From NCBI GenBank assembly GCA_016840385.1, contig JAEOSL010000007.1:7674-71673 (forward strand): a stretch of 64,000 nucleotides of DNA, in the 5' to 3' direction. Below are positions 24,528-33,916 of the stretch, piece after piece (position 1 is the first letter of the stretch; the number at the start of each line of letters is the position of its first letter). A program made the position numbers and the translations under genes. A model generated the notes under the pieces. The model saw only the letters and a list, made by a program, of their open reading frames with translations. It had not been told where the DNA came from and did no database searches. Origin of the DNA: Candidatus Thorarchaeota archaeon (lineage in GTDB: Archaea; Asgardarchaeota; Thorarchaeia; Thorarchaeales; Thorarchaeaceae).

Positions 24528-26522
24528 TTGTCAGAAGATAAAAAAATTACAGTTTATAGCCAGGAAGAGAGGCGATTCGACCCTCCACAGAGCTTCGTCG
24601 ATAAGGCTTTTATAAAGAGCCATGATGAGCGGATGAAGATTTGGAAAGAGTCTGTCGAAAACCCTGATGCCTTCTGGCTCAAAGCAGCCAAGGAACTTTG
24701 TTACTGGAAGAAAGAGCCAACTATTGGATTTGTATGGGAAGATATGGAGACTATCAAATTTTCCTGGTTCAAAGATGGTGTAACCAACATGGCTTACAAC
24801 TGTCTTGACAAGCATGTTGAGGCAGGTAAGGGCGACCAGATCGCTTTAATCTGGCAAGGTGAGCCTCTTGAAGAGTCTAAGACTTACACTTTCAGTCAGC
24901 TTCTAAGCGAAGTTAACAAAGCCGCAAACGTCCTGAAGAACCTCGGTGTTAAGAAGGGCGATAGAATTACTATGTACCTCCCCATGATTCCCGAACTTGC
25001 AATCATCATGCTTGCATGTGTCAGGATTGGTGCAGTACACAGCATTGTCTTCGGTGGTTTCAGTGCCGACTCAGTCAAGGACAGAATCATTGACTGTGAA
25101 GGTAAAGTTCTAGTTACAGCCGACGGTTACTACCGTTCTGGTAAGGTAATCCCACAGAAGAAGGGTGCAGATGGTGCAGTTGCAGACCTAGATGTTGTTG
25201 AAAAAGTTCTTGTTGTCAAGAGAGTCGGAATAGACGTTCCATGGACTGAGGGCAGAGATGTCTGGTACCATGAAGAACACGCAAAAGTCGACGATAAGTG
25301 TGAGCCCGAGTGGGTTGATGCTGAGGATCCATTATTCATTCTCTACACATCAGGTTCAACTGGTAAACCAAAGGGTGTTCTCCACACAACTGGAGGATAC
25401 ATGACTTACACCACACACACCTTCAAGCACATCTTTGATTATCACCCCGGTGATGTCTACTGGTGCACTGCTGATATTGGGTGGATCACTGGACACTCTT
25501 ACATTGTCTACGGACCCCTTTCAGCTGGCGCAACAACCATGATGTACGAGGGTACACCTCAGTCCAATACTGAGAACATGGAACGCTTCTGGCTAGAAGT
25601 TCAGAAATGGAAGGTTAACCAATTCTACACTGCTCCTACAGCAATCAGAGCAATCATGAGATTTGGTGACGATCCAGTCAAGAAGTACGACATGTCCAGT
25701 CTGAACTTACTCGGTACTGTTGGTGAACCTATCAATCCTGAAGCTTGGATGTGGTATCACGAAATAGTCGGTAAGGAAAAGTGCCCAATTGTAGATACGT
25801 ATTGGCAAACTGAAACAGGTGGTGTTATTCTTACACCCCTACCTGGTGCCAATGCTACAATCCCTGGAAGCACAACCTTCCCGTATTTTGGACTCGAACC
25901 CATCATCGTTGCTGAAGACGGTGTTCCCGTTGGTGCAAACGAGGGTGGATATCTATGCTTCAAGAAACCCTGGCCTGGCCTCATGAGGACAGTCTATGGT
26001 GACCACAAACGCTGGATTGACACTTACTGGAGTCAGTTCAAGGATCCCGAAAATGGAGATCCAATGTACTACACAGGTGACGGATCCCGCTTCAATGAAG
26101 ATGGATACTATTTCGTTATGGGTCGTTTGGACGACGTTCTCAAGGTGTCTGGGCACAGACTCGGTACTGCTGAGATCGAGTCCTCACTGGTTAAGCATCC
26201 TGCAGTAGCAGAATGTGCAGTTGTTGGAATGCCCCACGATATTAAGGGCGAAGCAATTTATTGCTTCGTTACTCTGAAGATGGGAGTCGAGAAGACCGAT
26301 GAGCTCAAACTTGAGTTGAGGAACCACGTACGTTCAGACGTAGGTCCAATCGCTTCACCTGAGAAGATTCAATGGGCAGACGCACTACCAAAGACCCGTT
26401 CAGGCAAAATCATGAGAAGAATTCTCAAGAGAATTGCAGCTGGAAAGGTTGACGACCTCGGTGATGTTACTACCCTAGCAGACCCAACTGTCGTTGAGAG
26501 TTTAGTCAAAGAACGCCTTTAG
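24528..26522 (+). CDS. acs: acetyl-CoA synthetase (AMP-forming)
   Basis: A 664-aa enzyme making acetyl-CoA from acetate, ATP and CoA. The ATP motif YTSGSTGKPKGVLHTTGGY, the AMP-binding WQTETGG, the hinge YYTGDGS..RFNEDGYYFVMGRLDDVLKVSGHRLG and the C-terminal acylatable lysine motif PKTRSGKIMRR are all present. TTG start with GGTGA six bases upstream. A strong hairpin terminator follows. The preceding gene is a carboxylate carrier. Confidence 0.96.
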   Translation: MSEDKKITVYSQEERRFDPPQSFVDKAFIKSHDERMKIWKESVENPDAFWLKAAKELCYWKKEPTIGFVWEDMETIKFSWFKDGVTNMAYNCLDKHVEAGKGDQIALIWQGEPLEESKTYTFSQLLSEVNKAANVLKNLGVKKGDRITMYLPMIPELAIIMLACVRIGAVHSIVFGGFSADSVKDRIIDCEGKVLVTADGYYRSGKVIPQKKGADGAVADLDVVEKVLVVKRVGIDVPWTEGRDVWYHEEHAKVDDKCEPEWVDAEDPLFILYTSGSTGKPKGVLHTTGGYMTYTTHTFKHIFDYHPGDVYWCTADIGWITGHSYIVYGPLSAGATTMMYEGTPQSNTENMERFWLEVQKWKVNQFYTAPTAIRAIMRFGDDPVKKYDMSSLNLLGTVGEPINPEAWMWYHEIVGKEKCPIVDTYWQTETGGVILTPLPGANATIPGSTTFPYFGLEPIIVAEDGVPVGANEGGYLCFKKPWPGLMRTVYGDHKRWIDTYWSQFKDPENGDPMYYTGDGSRFNEDGYYFVMGRLDDVLKVSGHRLGTAEIESSLVKHPAVAECAVVGMPHDIKGEAIYCFVTLKMGVEKTDELKLELRNHVRSDVGPIASPEKIQWADALPKTRSGKIMRRILKRIAAGKVDDLGDVTTLADPTVVESLVKERL

Positions 26523-26539
26523 AAGGTAAATTAGTACAA

Positions 26540-26561
26540 GAGAGACCTGCAAGGGTCTCTC
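26540..26561 (+). terminator. hairpin terminator after acs
   Basis: A perfect stem GAGAGACC/GGTCTCTC with a six-base loop followed by CTACTCTTCTTTTT 18 bases after the acs stop codon. Confidence 0.65.
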
Positions 26562-26636
26562 CTACTCTTCTTTTTCGAATTTGAACCCAATACTCAAACC
26601 ACAAGCATATTATCTTCACAATAACCATCTGAAATT

Positions 26637-27116
26637 ATGAGCAAAGAAGGCGAATCTTTTCGATCAACCCTTTGGAAAAGATTACAAGAACTACGATCAA
26701 ACTACAAAGATTTAGAGAAGATCGAATCTTTGATAGAGAAATGGGAGAAAGACTACGGTCCTGAACATCAGGTTACTGTTGATGAGATGATAGGCAGTGC
26801 CTGCAAGAGTTACTGGAGTGAAATCTCAGCTCGCGAAGGTACATCAATTGATGACCTCATCCGTACACAATGGATGCCTTGGACTGAAGGTGAGTTCACC
26901 GTGGAGAAAATTCCTAACGGAATTCAAATATACTGCACCAAATGTCCAATGGCTGATGCATTCTGGGCAATTGAAAGAGTGGATTTGGGCGTGCAATTCT
27001 TTTGCAATGAGGATGCATTTATTGTCGAAGGGTATAATCCAGACATCAAATTCCATCGAACGAAGACCCTAATGGAAGGCGATGATTGCTGTGACCACCG
27101 CTACACAATGAAGTAG
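26637..27116 (+). CDS. ATC-hydrolase-family protein
   Basis: A 159-aa protein resembling the L-2-amino-thiazoline-4-carboxylic acid hydrolase family: helical N-terminal half, a Cys-containing strand (YCTKCPMADAFW), and the C-terminal signature F.RTKTLMEGDDCCDHRY. Family members act on L-2-amino-thiazoline-4-carboxylate or have unknown roles. It is monocistronic. Confidence 0.65.
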   Translation: MSKEGESFRSTLWKRLQELRSNYKDLEKIESLIEKWEKDYGPEHQVTVDEMIGSACKSYWSEISAREGTSIDDLIRTQWMPWTEGEFTVEKIPNGIQIYCTKCPMADAFWAIERVDLGVQFFCNEDAFIVEGYNPDIKFHRTKTLMEGDDCCDHRYTMK

Positions 27117-27184
27117 TTTCAAGTTACACATCCCTAGGACAATATACAAAACTGTTATACTTTGTGATATACTGAGTGAAGACC

Positions 27185-27439
27185 ATGTTTCAAGATAGTG
27201 CTAATCGAAAGAAACTCCTGGGCGGAATTCTAGCTACTTCGCTCTTTGTATTTTGGATTCTTGTTGATATCTACATATTCCCGCTTTTCGGTCTGTCTTC
27301 TTATCTGCTCTATGAAATACTCGCATATGGATCTTGGATAATCATTATACTCGTCTGTTTTGGAATATTGTCCTGGGCTGGATGGTTCCCAATGCGTGAT
27401 CAATCCAGTGAGGAAAATGAATCCCCTCGATATAGTTGA
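27185..27439 (+). CDS. small membrane protein
   Basis: An 84-aa protein with two transmembrane helices (about residues 11-32 and 40-62) and an acidic tail. Function unknown. A GTG nine bases upstream is an alternative start. It precedes the membrane-anchored hydrolase gene on the same strand by 83 bases. Confidence 0.5.
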   Translation: MFQDSANRKKLLGGILATSLFVFWILVDIYIFPLFGLSSYLLYEILAYGSWIIIILVCFGILSWAGWFPMRDQSSEENESPRYS

Positions 27440-27522
27440 GTAATGCTGTTGGATACTTTTGGAAACGGAATACTTTTCTCTCACGAAGAGCTCTTCAGAC
27501 AATTACGAGTTTGGTGATTTCA

Positions 27523-28944
27523 ATGCAGATTCTAGATATTCTTGTCATTATTTTCCTGATTATTCTATCACTACAATTCTTCTTACCATCAACACTGGGA
27601 AAACAGAAGAAAGGAACAGTCATGGGAATAATCAGTCTGGTGGGTATTGCTACCTTCCTACTTCACATTCTCTTTGAGGGTATTCGTTGGCAGATGATTC
27701 CAGTCTACGTCCCCTCATTGCTTCTATTCATCTGGGGCGTTTACAAACTCGTAATAATCTACAGAATTCAGACAGGAGCCATTCCAGAAGCTGAAATTTC
27801 CTCACCTCGAAAGAAATTGGGCATAGCAGTTCTCATTGTGACAATCATCCTAGTAGGCTCAACCCTCCTCCTTGACTCAATACTGCCTGTTTTTCAACTT
27901 CCCACTCCCTCTGGGGAATATGGTATTGGAACTGTTACCTTCGAACTTACTGATGACAACCGAAATGAAACCTTTACAGAACCTTCAAACGACCATCGTA
28001 GGATTTTGATCAAAGCATGGTATCCCTCTGATGATGTTGCAGGATATGCTATGGCACCATATGTGGACTCGATAGAACAATTTAGTACGGGTATCCAACA
28101 ATCATGGGGCTTTCCAACAATAATGACCAGTCATTTTGCACTGATTCGAACTCATTCCTACGTGAATGCTCCCTTGTCACTAGATGAACCCAGTTATCCA
28201 GTGCTCATCTTCTCTCATGGATATGGCGGTCTTATCATGCAGGATACTGTGTTGATGGAAGAGCTGGCTAGTAACGGATACATAGTCTTTAGCATCAGTC
28301 ACTGTTACGAGGCAGCAGTCACGAGCTTTCCAGATGGTTCAGTAATCTATGAAGCATCTGAAGAGATGTACGCAAACATTTCAAACAGTCTGCAAATTTG
28401 GGCGAACGATACAGTGTTTCTAGTTGACCAGCTTGAGATAGCTGATAATCCTGATATTCCAAGTATCCTCCATGATGGAATGGATCTGACTCTGATTGGT
28501 GCCTTTGGACATTCATTTGGTGGTACTACTGCTGAAGAAGTTGCACTTACCGATCCAAGAATAGATGTTGGAATCAGTTTTGATAGTCCACATGGTGAGA
28601 AAGCAAAAACACTGAATATGACCAAGCCATTCATGCTGATGTTTGGACCGAGCTATGGCAATCCCGAGATGAACGACCCTGTTTATCTTAATTCCACTAG
28701 TACCTGCTATGGTCTCTACATAAATGGTACAATGCATCACAATTTTGCTGATGAAAACATATGGTCTCCAATGCTTCGAAACTTTGGTCTTCTTGGATCA
28801 ATTGATGGATATCGGATGCTTCAGATTCTCAATGACTATGTTCTCGCATTCTTTGATGAGCAATTAAAGGGTGTAGACTCAACTCTTCTTGATGGTCCAT
28901 CTACTATCTATCCTGAGGTTATGTTCTATAGTAAGAATCCTTAG
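27523..28944 (+). CDS. membrane-anchored alpha/beta hydrolase (PAF-acetylhydrolase-like)
   Basis: A 473-aa protein with about four N-terminal transmembrane helices (first 130 residues) followed by an alpha/beta-hydrolase domain. The nucleophile elbow is GHSFGG, the oxyanion region SHGYGG, and the likely catalytic His lies in MHHNFAD; the layout resembles platelet-activating-factor acetylhydrolase/chlorophyllase-type lipid esterases. The ATG at 27523 has GGTGAT five bases upstream. Upstream in-frame codons (back to 27436) overlap the previous gene and look non-coding. Confidence 0.75.
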   Translation: MQILDILVIIFLIILSLQFFLPSTLGKQKKGTVMGIISLVGIATFLLHILFEGIRWQMIPVYVPSLLLFIWGVYKLVIIYRIQTGAIPEAEISSPRKKLGIAVLIVTIILVGSTLLLDSILPVFQLPTPSGEYGIGTVTFELTDDNRNETFTEPSNDHRRILIKAWYPSDDVAGYAMAPYVDSIEQFSTGIQQSWGFPTIMTSHFALIRTHSYVNAPLSLDEPSYPVLIFSHGYGGLIMQDTVLMEELASNGYIVFSISHCYEAAVTSFPDGSVIYEASEEMYANISNSLQIWANDTVFLVDQLEIADNPDIPSILHDGMDLTLIGAFGHSFGGTTAEEVALTDPRIDVGISFDSPHGEKAKTLNMTKPFMLMFGPSYGNPEMNDPVYLNSTSTCYGLYINGTMHHNFADENIWSPMLRNFGLLGSIDGYRMLQILNDYVLAFFDEQLKGVDSTLLDGPSTIYPEVMFYSKNP

Positions 28945-29031
28945 TGTTGAGTTGTGTTTAGCTATCGGCACAGTTCCTAAATAGCACGAAGCTCTACTAT
29001 TGGATATACTTTCACGGAGATTTGAATCAAA

Positions 29032-29925
29032 ATGAGCCGTTCGCGTTTCTTAATTCCAGTCATTTTTGCAATCGTTGGAATTGCTGTCACCATCCTTTCA
29101 ATATATCAGGTTACTATTAATCAAACCTCAATTGATTACTTCCCATTCATTGAAGGGACACTTTACAGTGATATTGTCTTTGTTCTCAGTGCTGCTATTC
29201 CAATCATTACAATAGAGTATTTCATTATTGCAATACCCCTTGCTGTTTTGTTCCTTATCGGAAATAGTTTCATCAAAGCCGCAGCGTATGAAACCAATAT
29301 TATGAAGATTGGAGAGAGTTTTAGTGGTATTCGTATGATTCGTAGGGCCGCTGCACCAGCTCTTTTCAGCGTGAGTACTGCGGGTATTTTGAGTGGCTTC
29401 TTTCAAGACCTTCTCATTGTTCCACCTGGTGATCCAAGTTTTCTATATCGTCTTGGTGGAACTCTGATGGCAAGTTTAGTTATCATGCCCATTGCATTAG
29501 CTCTGTTCATGCCAACTTGGATCCTAAATGATGCAGGTATAGTCAATCATCTCAGAAAAGGGCAGATGGAAGTGCGTCAATGTCCCCACACTGAAGGGGT
29601 TGGTCGATGGTATAGCGGTATGCTAGGTGGATACTCTATACTTGCATTTCCAATTGCAATGGTCTCAATTCATTTCCTCCAACCTTTCTTAGCTACTTCA
29701 CTACTTCCCCCATTAGATGAGATAATCATCAGCTTAGTATGGATTGTCGGTATTCCAATGCTAATCATGGCTTTCATTGTGCCTGTAATTTTACTGAATG
29801 AAGTTGCTGGAGGAAAAGCAGGTGGTTTGGTGAAGGGATTTGTACGACGAATGGGTGCTGAGGTTGTAGAAAAACTCCAAATTTCAAAGGTTGCAACTAA
29901 GAAATCCCCAAAGGATGGATCATGA
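29032..29925 (+). CDS. six-helix membrane protein, unknown function
   Basis: A 297-aa integral membrane protein with about six transmembrane helices. Between helices 4 and 5 is a polar loop containing RQCPHTEGVGRWYSG; the C-terminus is basic (VRRMGAEVVEKLQISKVATKK). No transporter family could be recognised. A terminator hairpin follows. Confidence 0.6.
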   Translation: MSRSRFLIPVIFAIVGIAVTILSIYQVTINQTSIDYFPFIEGTLYSDIVFVLSAAIPIITIEYFIIAIPLAVLFLIGNSFIKAAAYETNIMKIGESFSGIRMIRRAAAPALFSVSTAGILSGFFQDLLIVPPGDPSFLYRLGGTLMASLVIMPIALALFMPTWILNDAGIVNHLRKGQMEVRQCPHTEGVGRWYSGMLGGYSILAFPIAMVSIHFLQPFLATSLLPPLDEIIISLVWIVGIPMLIMAFIVPVILLNEVAGGKAGGLVKGFVRRMGAEVVEKLQISKVATKKSPKDGS

Positions 29926-29960
29926 GAAGACGTACCTAAAACATCACTATCATCCCAAAA

Positions 29961-29987
29961 AGGGAGTGGTTATTGTGACCACTCCCT
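29961..29987. terminator. bidirectional hairpin terminator
   Basis: A perfect stem AGGGAGTGGT/ACCACTCCCT with a seven-base loop and a T-rich 3' side between two convergent genes. Confidence 0.6.
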
Positions 29988-29994
29988 GGGTTCT

Positions 29995-31089
29995 TTATCT
30001 CTTTTTTACAAGCACTAAAACCACAACAAGTACCGTGGCAACTCCTCCAACAATAGCGCCAGGAATTAACCATTGCATTGGATCCAGTCCTTGCACTGTA
30101 TTGGTTGTTGTTGGAAGTTCTTCAAGAACGCTAAACTCAACCGCGTCAGTGAATTCAACATAATTCATGAAGCAGTCCCAAACTAGTAAGTCTACAGTAT
30201 AATTACCCAGGTCCAAATGTCTGATTACGCATTCAAACTGGTTCTCTGTATCCGTTGCGTTCATTCCTATGTGGAACGTATAAGCTACAGGTCTTCCACC
30301 AGTTGAGTTCAACTTGTAGATCTTACAATTGACCATATACACGAATGTTTCATCGTCAAGATCAGCTGTTAGCAGTGGAACAATATCCACTGCAGTCGGA
30401 GAAGGACTAACTGATGCACTAGTCAATGTTGGTACATTTGGCTCATAGAATCCTACAGCAGCACCAATTGCGTTACAGGTTTCTTCTCTATAGAACGTAC
30501 TTCTGACACTTGTAATGATATTACCATCAGTAACAGGAGGTACCAACTCGAAGAAGGTTGCTCCAGCTGCTTCATACTCTGCTTGGTAATCTGCCCGTCC
30601 AGTTACATTCTTACCATCAATGACATCTGCGGCCGCTAATACTCGAACAGCACGACACCAAGCAGTAACAATAAGATCCTCACTTACTGCATCACGAATA
30701 AGGTCCAGTGCAGTCTGATTAGTTCTGAGCATTTCGTGAGATGAACCTCCAATGATAGTGAGGATATCGTACTCTGTTACATCATCGATATCGGTCAATA
30801 GGATATCAACATCTAGTGGAACATTGTGCGAATAATCACAACTGATAATGGTTGCATCCAGAGCTGTTGTCGTAACGTTCCATCCAAATCTCTCAAAGAC
30901 AGTTCTGATAGGACTATAGGTAAATCCGTAGTCGTGATCCATTACAAAGAGAATTTTAATTGGATCTTCTTGAGCTTCTGCTTGAATAATAAATGCGGAA
31001 TTCCCCAAGCCACAAGTTAGTGTAAGAACTAAGCACACTCCTACTATAAGACTTAGAGTCCGTCTTCCTTTCACAAATGAGTTAATCAT
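29995..31089 (-). CDS. secreted, membrane-anchored DJ-1/PfpI-like protein, second copy
   Basis: A 364-aa protein with the same order as 14721-15824: N-terminal signal or anchor (about 10-38), DJ-1/PfpI domain (about 44-225), an Ig-like beta domain (about 230-320), a short Thr-rich linker and a C-terminal transmembrane helix (about 336-358). The elbow cysteine is kept at C135 (AWCRA) but the residues around it differ from the first copy, so the two have diverged. Probable surface enzyme or binding protein; reaction unknown. Confidence 0.7.
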   Translation of the reverse strand: MINSFVKGRRTLSLIVGVCLVLTLTCGLGNSAFIIQAEAQEDPIKILFVMDHDYGFTYSPIRTVFERFGWNVTTTALDATIISCDYSHNVPLDVDILLTDIDDVTEYDILTIIGGSSHEMLRTNQTALDLIRDAVSEDLIVTAWCRAVRVLAAADVIDGKNVTGRADYQAEYEAAGATFFELVPPVTDGNIITSVRSTFYREETCNAIGAAVGFYEPNVPTLTSASVSPSPTAVDIVPLLTADLDDETFVYMVNCKIYKLNSTGGRPVAYTFHIGMNATDTENQFECVIRHLDLGNYTVDLLVWDCFMNYVEFTDAVEFSVLEELPTTTNTVQGLDPMQWLIPGAIVGGVATVLVVVLVLVKKR

Positions 31090-31307
31090 GATAGATACAC
31101 TTAGCCATAGCCTTCCGCAAAATTACCTAATATAGTATGGTCGGCGCAAGTTTTTCACATGTAACATATTTTATATGATTACTAACTATTGTTAATGATT
31201 GAGAGAGTGTAACATGCCCAAAATAATTGATGCAGAGATTCAGTCGGGAGTCTTAAATATTAGAATTAAACTCATAAAATATCCAACGAACTCCATAGGT
31301 GATGAAT

Positions 31308-32177
31308 ATGTGCGAATGGTGCTTTAAACACGGAGACGGCGGCAAGTGGTACAACAACGCTAGGCTCTATCATCAAGAGCTAGCTGATGAGTACAATTGC
31401 AGTGAATACCTCGAAGAACAATGGAAGAACATGGAAACTTTATTCATTCGAAAGATCATGGGATTCAATTCTATCGGTCTAGGATATAAGATGAAAATGC
31501 CAATCATTGGCAGAATTATCCGAAAAGTGGTAGAAGGTCAGATTCATAGTGAAAAGAAGAATCGGAATCCTGTACGGGCTGATGGCCACTTTGGTCAGGT
31601 TATCCCCCTTGAAGATGCACAGCACATCATTGGAAACTTGGCTGCTGAACCTATCATCAAGAATTACTGTGTTTGTAGATGGATGCAGCGAGGAGTAAAG
31701 GACGCAGTCTGTATCAACTTTGGTCAACTTTCAGAAGTTATTGAAAAACATACTCGATATATTCCTGAGAATGTCAAGTACAGACTTGATCGTGAAGAAG
31801 CAATTGAGGCACTTCAAGAACAGAATGAGAAAGGCTATGTTGCATCAGTCTGGTTCCAACCAGTACCTTACATCAATGCAGTCTGTTCATGTGAAACTCC
31901 TGAATGTGGTGGTCTTCGGTTAAGAAACGATTTCGACCTAAGAACTGTCTACAAAGCTGAATATGTAATCGACGTTGACATTGATAATTGCCAAGGTTGC
32001 AAGTCCTGTGTTGCAATGTGTCAATTCAGTGCTCTACGATATCTCCCATCAGTAAAACGTGTAATTGTTGACCTGGACAAGTGTTTTGGATGTGGAGTCT
32101 GCAGACATGAATGCCAACATGATGCTCTACATCTGGTTCCACGAGAAGATGTTCCAGGACAAGCAGGTAAATACTAG
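31308..32177 (+). CDS. 4Fe-4S ferredoxin-domain protein with N-terminal extension
   Basis: A 289-aa protein. The N-terminal 215 residues contain scattered cysteine pairs (CEWC, NYCVCRW, CSCETPECGG). The C-terminal 75 residues are a 2x[4Fe-4S] domain (CQGCKSCVAMC, CFGCGVCRHEC). It is probably an electron carrier of an oxidoreductase complex with the ferredoxin that follows ten bases later. The ATG at 31308 has AGGTGA upstream; GTG at 31299 and ATG at 31302 are alternatives. Confidence 0.75.
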   Translation: MCEWCFKHGDGGKWYNNARLYHQELADEYNCSEYLEEQWKNMETLFIRKIMGFNSIGLGYKMKMPIIGRIIRKVVEGQIHSEKKNRNPVRADGHFGQVIPLEDAQHIIGNLAAEPIIKNYCVCRWMQRGVKDAVCINFGQLSEVIEKHTRYIPENVKYRLDREEAIEALQEQNEKGYVASVWFQPVPYINAVCSCETPECGGLRLRNDFDLRTVYKAEYVIDVDIDNCQGCKSCVAMCQFSALRYLPSVKRVIVDLDKCFGCGVCRHECQHDALHLVPREDVPGQAGKY

Positions 32178-32186
32178 GTGGTTAAG

Positions 32187-32471
32187 ATGGTAAAGAAGAC
32201 TAAGATTTCAGTTGACTACTCAAAGTGTCATACCGGGGCAAGTACTGATCCACGTGATTGCAGGAAATGCCTTCTAACATGCGACCCTGCAGTATTTCTA
32301 ATGCATCCAACCCTTGAGGATCATCCAGACCCCCATAATCCTGATATTTGGAGAATCGATCCAATCTGGCTCTCAAAGTGTACAGGTTGTATGAAGTGTA
32401 TATCAGCATGCCCTGAACAAGCGATTACTGTTATTCCTGGGACTTCACTTCATGAGATGAAGGTACGCTGA
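32187..32471 (+). CDS. ferredoxin-like 4Fe-4S protein
   Basis: A 94-aa iron-sulphur protein with one regular cluster motif (CTGCMKCISACP) and an irregular N-terminal set (CHTGASTDPRDCRKCLLTC), separated by a segment rich in His, Asp and Pro. It is coupled to the preceding Fe-S gene (10-base gap, AGGTGG ribosome site). Its last 41 bases overlap the convergent PEP-synthase-like gene. Confidence 0.75.
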   Translation: MVKKTKISVDYSKCHTGASTDPRDCRKCLLTCDPAVFLMHPTLEDHPDPHNPDIWRIDPIWLSKCTGCMKCISACPEQAITVIPGTSLHEMKVR

Positions 32472-33435
32472 GTGTAGTTATTGGTCTTGATTGAAGAATC
32501 ACAAGTCCTCCATCAGGACCAATACACCATTCAATATCCTGAGGAGATTCCATACCGCTCTCGATTTTCATTCCAACCTCTGCGATATCGAATAAAGTTT
32601 GATCATCCAGCGTGTATTTCAATTGTTTGTGTTCTGGAGTTGTTACCAAAGCTGGTTGATTCATCTCCAGTTGAGAGGTGAACTCCTTTTCCCCTAAATT
32701 TCGCTGAATCACACTCATGGGATTCTTAGTCAGAATGTATGTGTCAGGTACTATCTTTCCAGATACTAATGAGTCACCAAGACCCCAAGTTGCATTGATT
32801 AGCATCTCGTCTGTGCTATTGTTGACAACATTTGCTGTAAACATCACACCTGAGATGTTCACTTGCATCATTTCCTGAACAACTACTGCCATCTTGACAT
32901 GCTTCAAGGGAATCTCTTTCGTCTTTAGATATATGACTGCACGTTCTGAATACGCAGATTGCCATACTTTCTTCACTGATTCGAGAATGCTTGTTTCATT
33001 CATTACACAAAGATAACTCTCGGCTTGTCCAGCAAATGAAATATCACTACGGTCCTCAATTGTTGCTGAAGATCGTACCGCGAACCCAAATTCACTATTT
33101 TCAGTGCTCTTTTGGAGGTGATTGAAACTCTGAGCAATCTCAGACGCTAATTCTTCAGGAATTTTATAGTTCTCTACAACCTCTTGTAAATTTACAGAAA
33201 TCTCCAACAACTCTTCAAAATCATCGGAATTGTCTGCTTTTTCTAACATAACAGCTAAATTCTGATTACTTTCGACCATCTGGGTAAATGCATCACTGGA
33301 AATAGAAAGACTTCTTGGTACTAGAAATCCCAACCTTGCTAATTTTGCTAGATTGGTTGCTTTTCCACCGTGAATCTCTACATCATGTGGCTGGATATCT
33401 TCAAGTGAATGTACCAATTGCAAGTAATCACTCAC
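32431..33435 (-). CDS. PEP synthase/PPDK N-terminal ATP-binding domain protein
   Basis: A 334-aa protein equivalent to the ATP-grasp-like N-terminal part of phosphoenolpyruvate synthase: GGKATNLAKLARLGFLVP, FAVRSSATIEDRSDISFAGQAES, ATWGLGDSLVSG, and the end IEWCIGPDGGLVILQSRPIT. The C-terminal PEP/pyruvate barrel is absent and the His-bearing swivelling domain is encoded by the next gene (33432-33782), with a four-base GTGA overlap. It would phosphorylate that partner, but the final acceptor is unknown. Confidence 0.8.
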   Translation of the reverse strand: MSDYLQLVHSLEDIQPHDVEIHGGKATNLAKLARLGFLVPRSLSISSDAFTQMVESNQNLAVMLEKADNSDDFEELLEISVNLQEVVENYKIPEELASEIAQSFNHLQKSTENSEFGFAVRSSATIEDRSDISFAGQAESYLCVMNETSILESVKKVWQSAYSERAVIYLKTKEIPLKHVKMAVVVQEMMQVNISGVMFTANVVNNSTDEMLINATWGLGDSLVSGKIVPDTYILTKNPMSVIQRNLGEKEFTSQLEMNQPALVTTPEHKQLKYTLDDQTLFDIAEVGMKIESGMESPQDIEWCIGPDGGLVILQSRPITTLSVPSSHEVKSQE

Positions 33436-33782
33436 TCCGTTATCAAGAGGACACCTGTTGTTCCTTCCTCATATCTAATCATCGCATGCTTTCCATCCAG
33501 AATTTCAGGATTTTCAATTTTGGTTCCCATTAATGCAGGAATCTCGAATTCTCTTGTAACAATAGCAAGATGTGATCCAAGAGCTCCAGTTATACAAACG
33601 ACACCTGCAAGTTTTGATAGAATTGGTGCTAGAAAGGTAGTTCCTCCATCATTGACGAGAACTATTTTTCCATCAGCACCTTCTTTCAGCAGCTGAATTA
33701 CTTCTTTCATTGTGGTGACATACCTAAGCTCTCCTTCTGCAGTTAATTTCAGAGAGATGAGTCCTCGTGCAACTTCTTTCAA
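33432..33782 (-). CDS. stand-alone PEP-utilising swivelling (phosphohistidine) domain
   Basis: A 116-aa protein equal to the mobile phosphohistidine domain of PEP synthase and PPDK. The phosphoryl-carrying His is in GALGSHLAIVTREFEIPALMG, matching the family's GG..SHAAIVARE.GIPA pattern. It is the first gene of a two-gene operon and would shuttle phosphate from the ATP-binding subunit (32431-33435) to an unidentified acceptor. The order of the pieces is reversed relative to the fused enzymes. Confidence 0.8.
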   Translation of the reverse strand: MKEVARGLISLKLTAEGELRYVTTMKEVIQLLKEGADGKIVLVNDGGTTFLAPILSKLAGVVCITGALGSHLAIVTREFEIPALMGTKIENPEILDGKHAMIRYEEGTTGVLLITE

Positions 33783-33916
33783 TATGGCAACCTTCCTTAG
33801 ACGTCTCGCGAGGATTGTTCAGCTTGTAATAAGCTTCACGGCATTTTCTGAAAAGCTTAATACTCCCTATTTCATGGTGCATTGCTTACATCAACCCTAA
33901 TCTAGGAGCTACACTA

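Noticed and set aside
31214..31327. 37-codon leader reading frame before the Fe-S gene
   Set aside because: It has an ATG and a G-rich upstream patch, but it overlaps the start of the next gene and has no recognisable composition; chance is likely.
32431..33782. One PEP synthase gene split by a frameshift
   Set aside because: The His domain precedes the ATP-binding domain, the reverse of the fused enzyme, with a clean GTGA overlap; this is a true two-gene layout.
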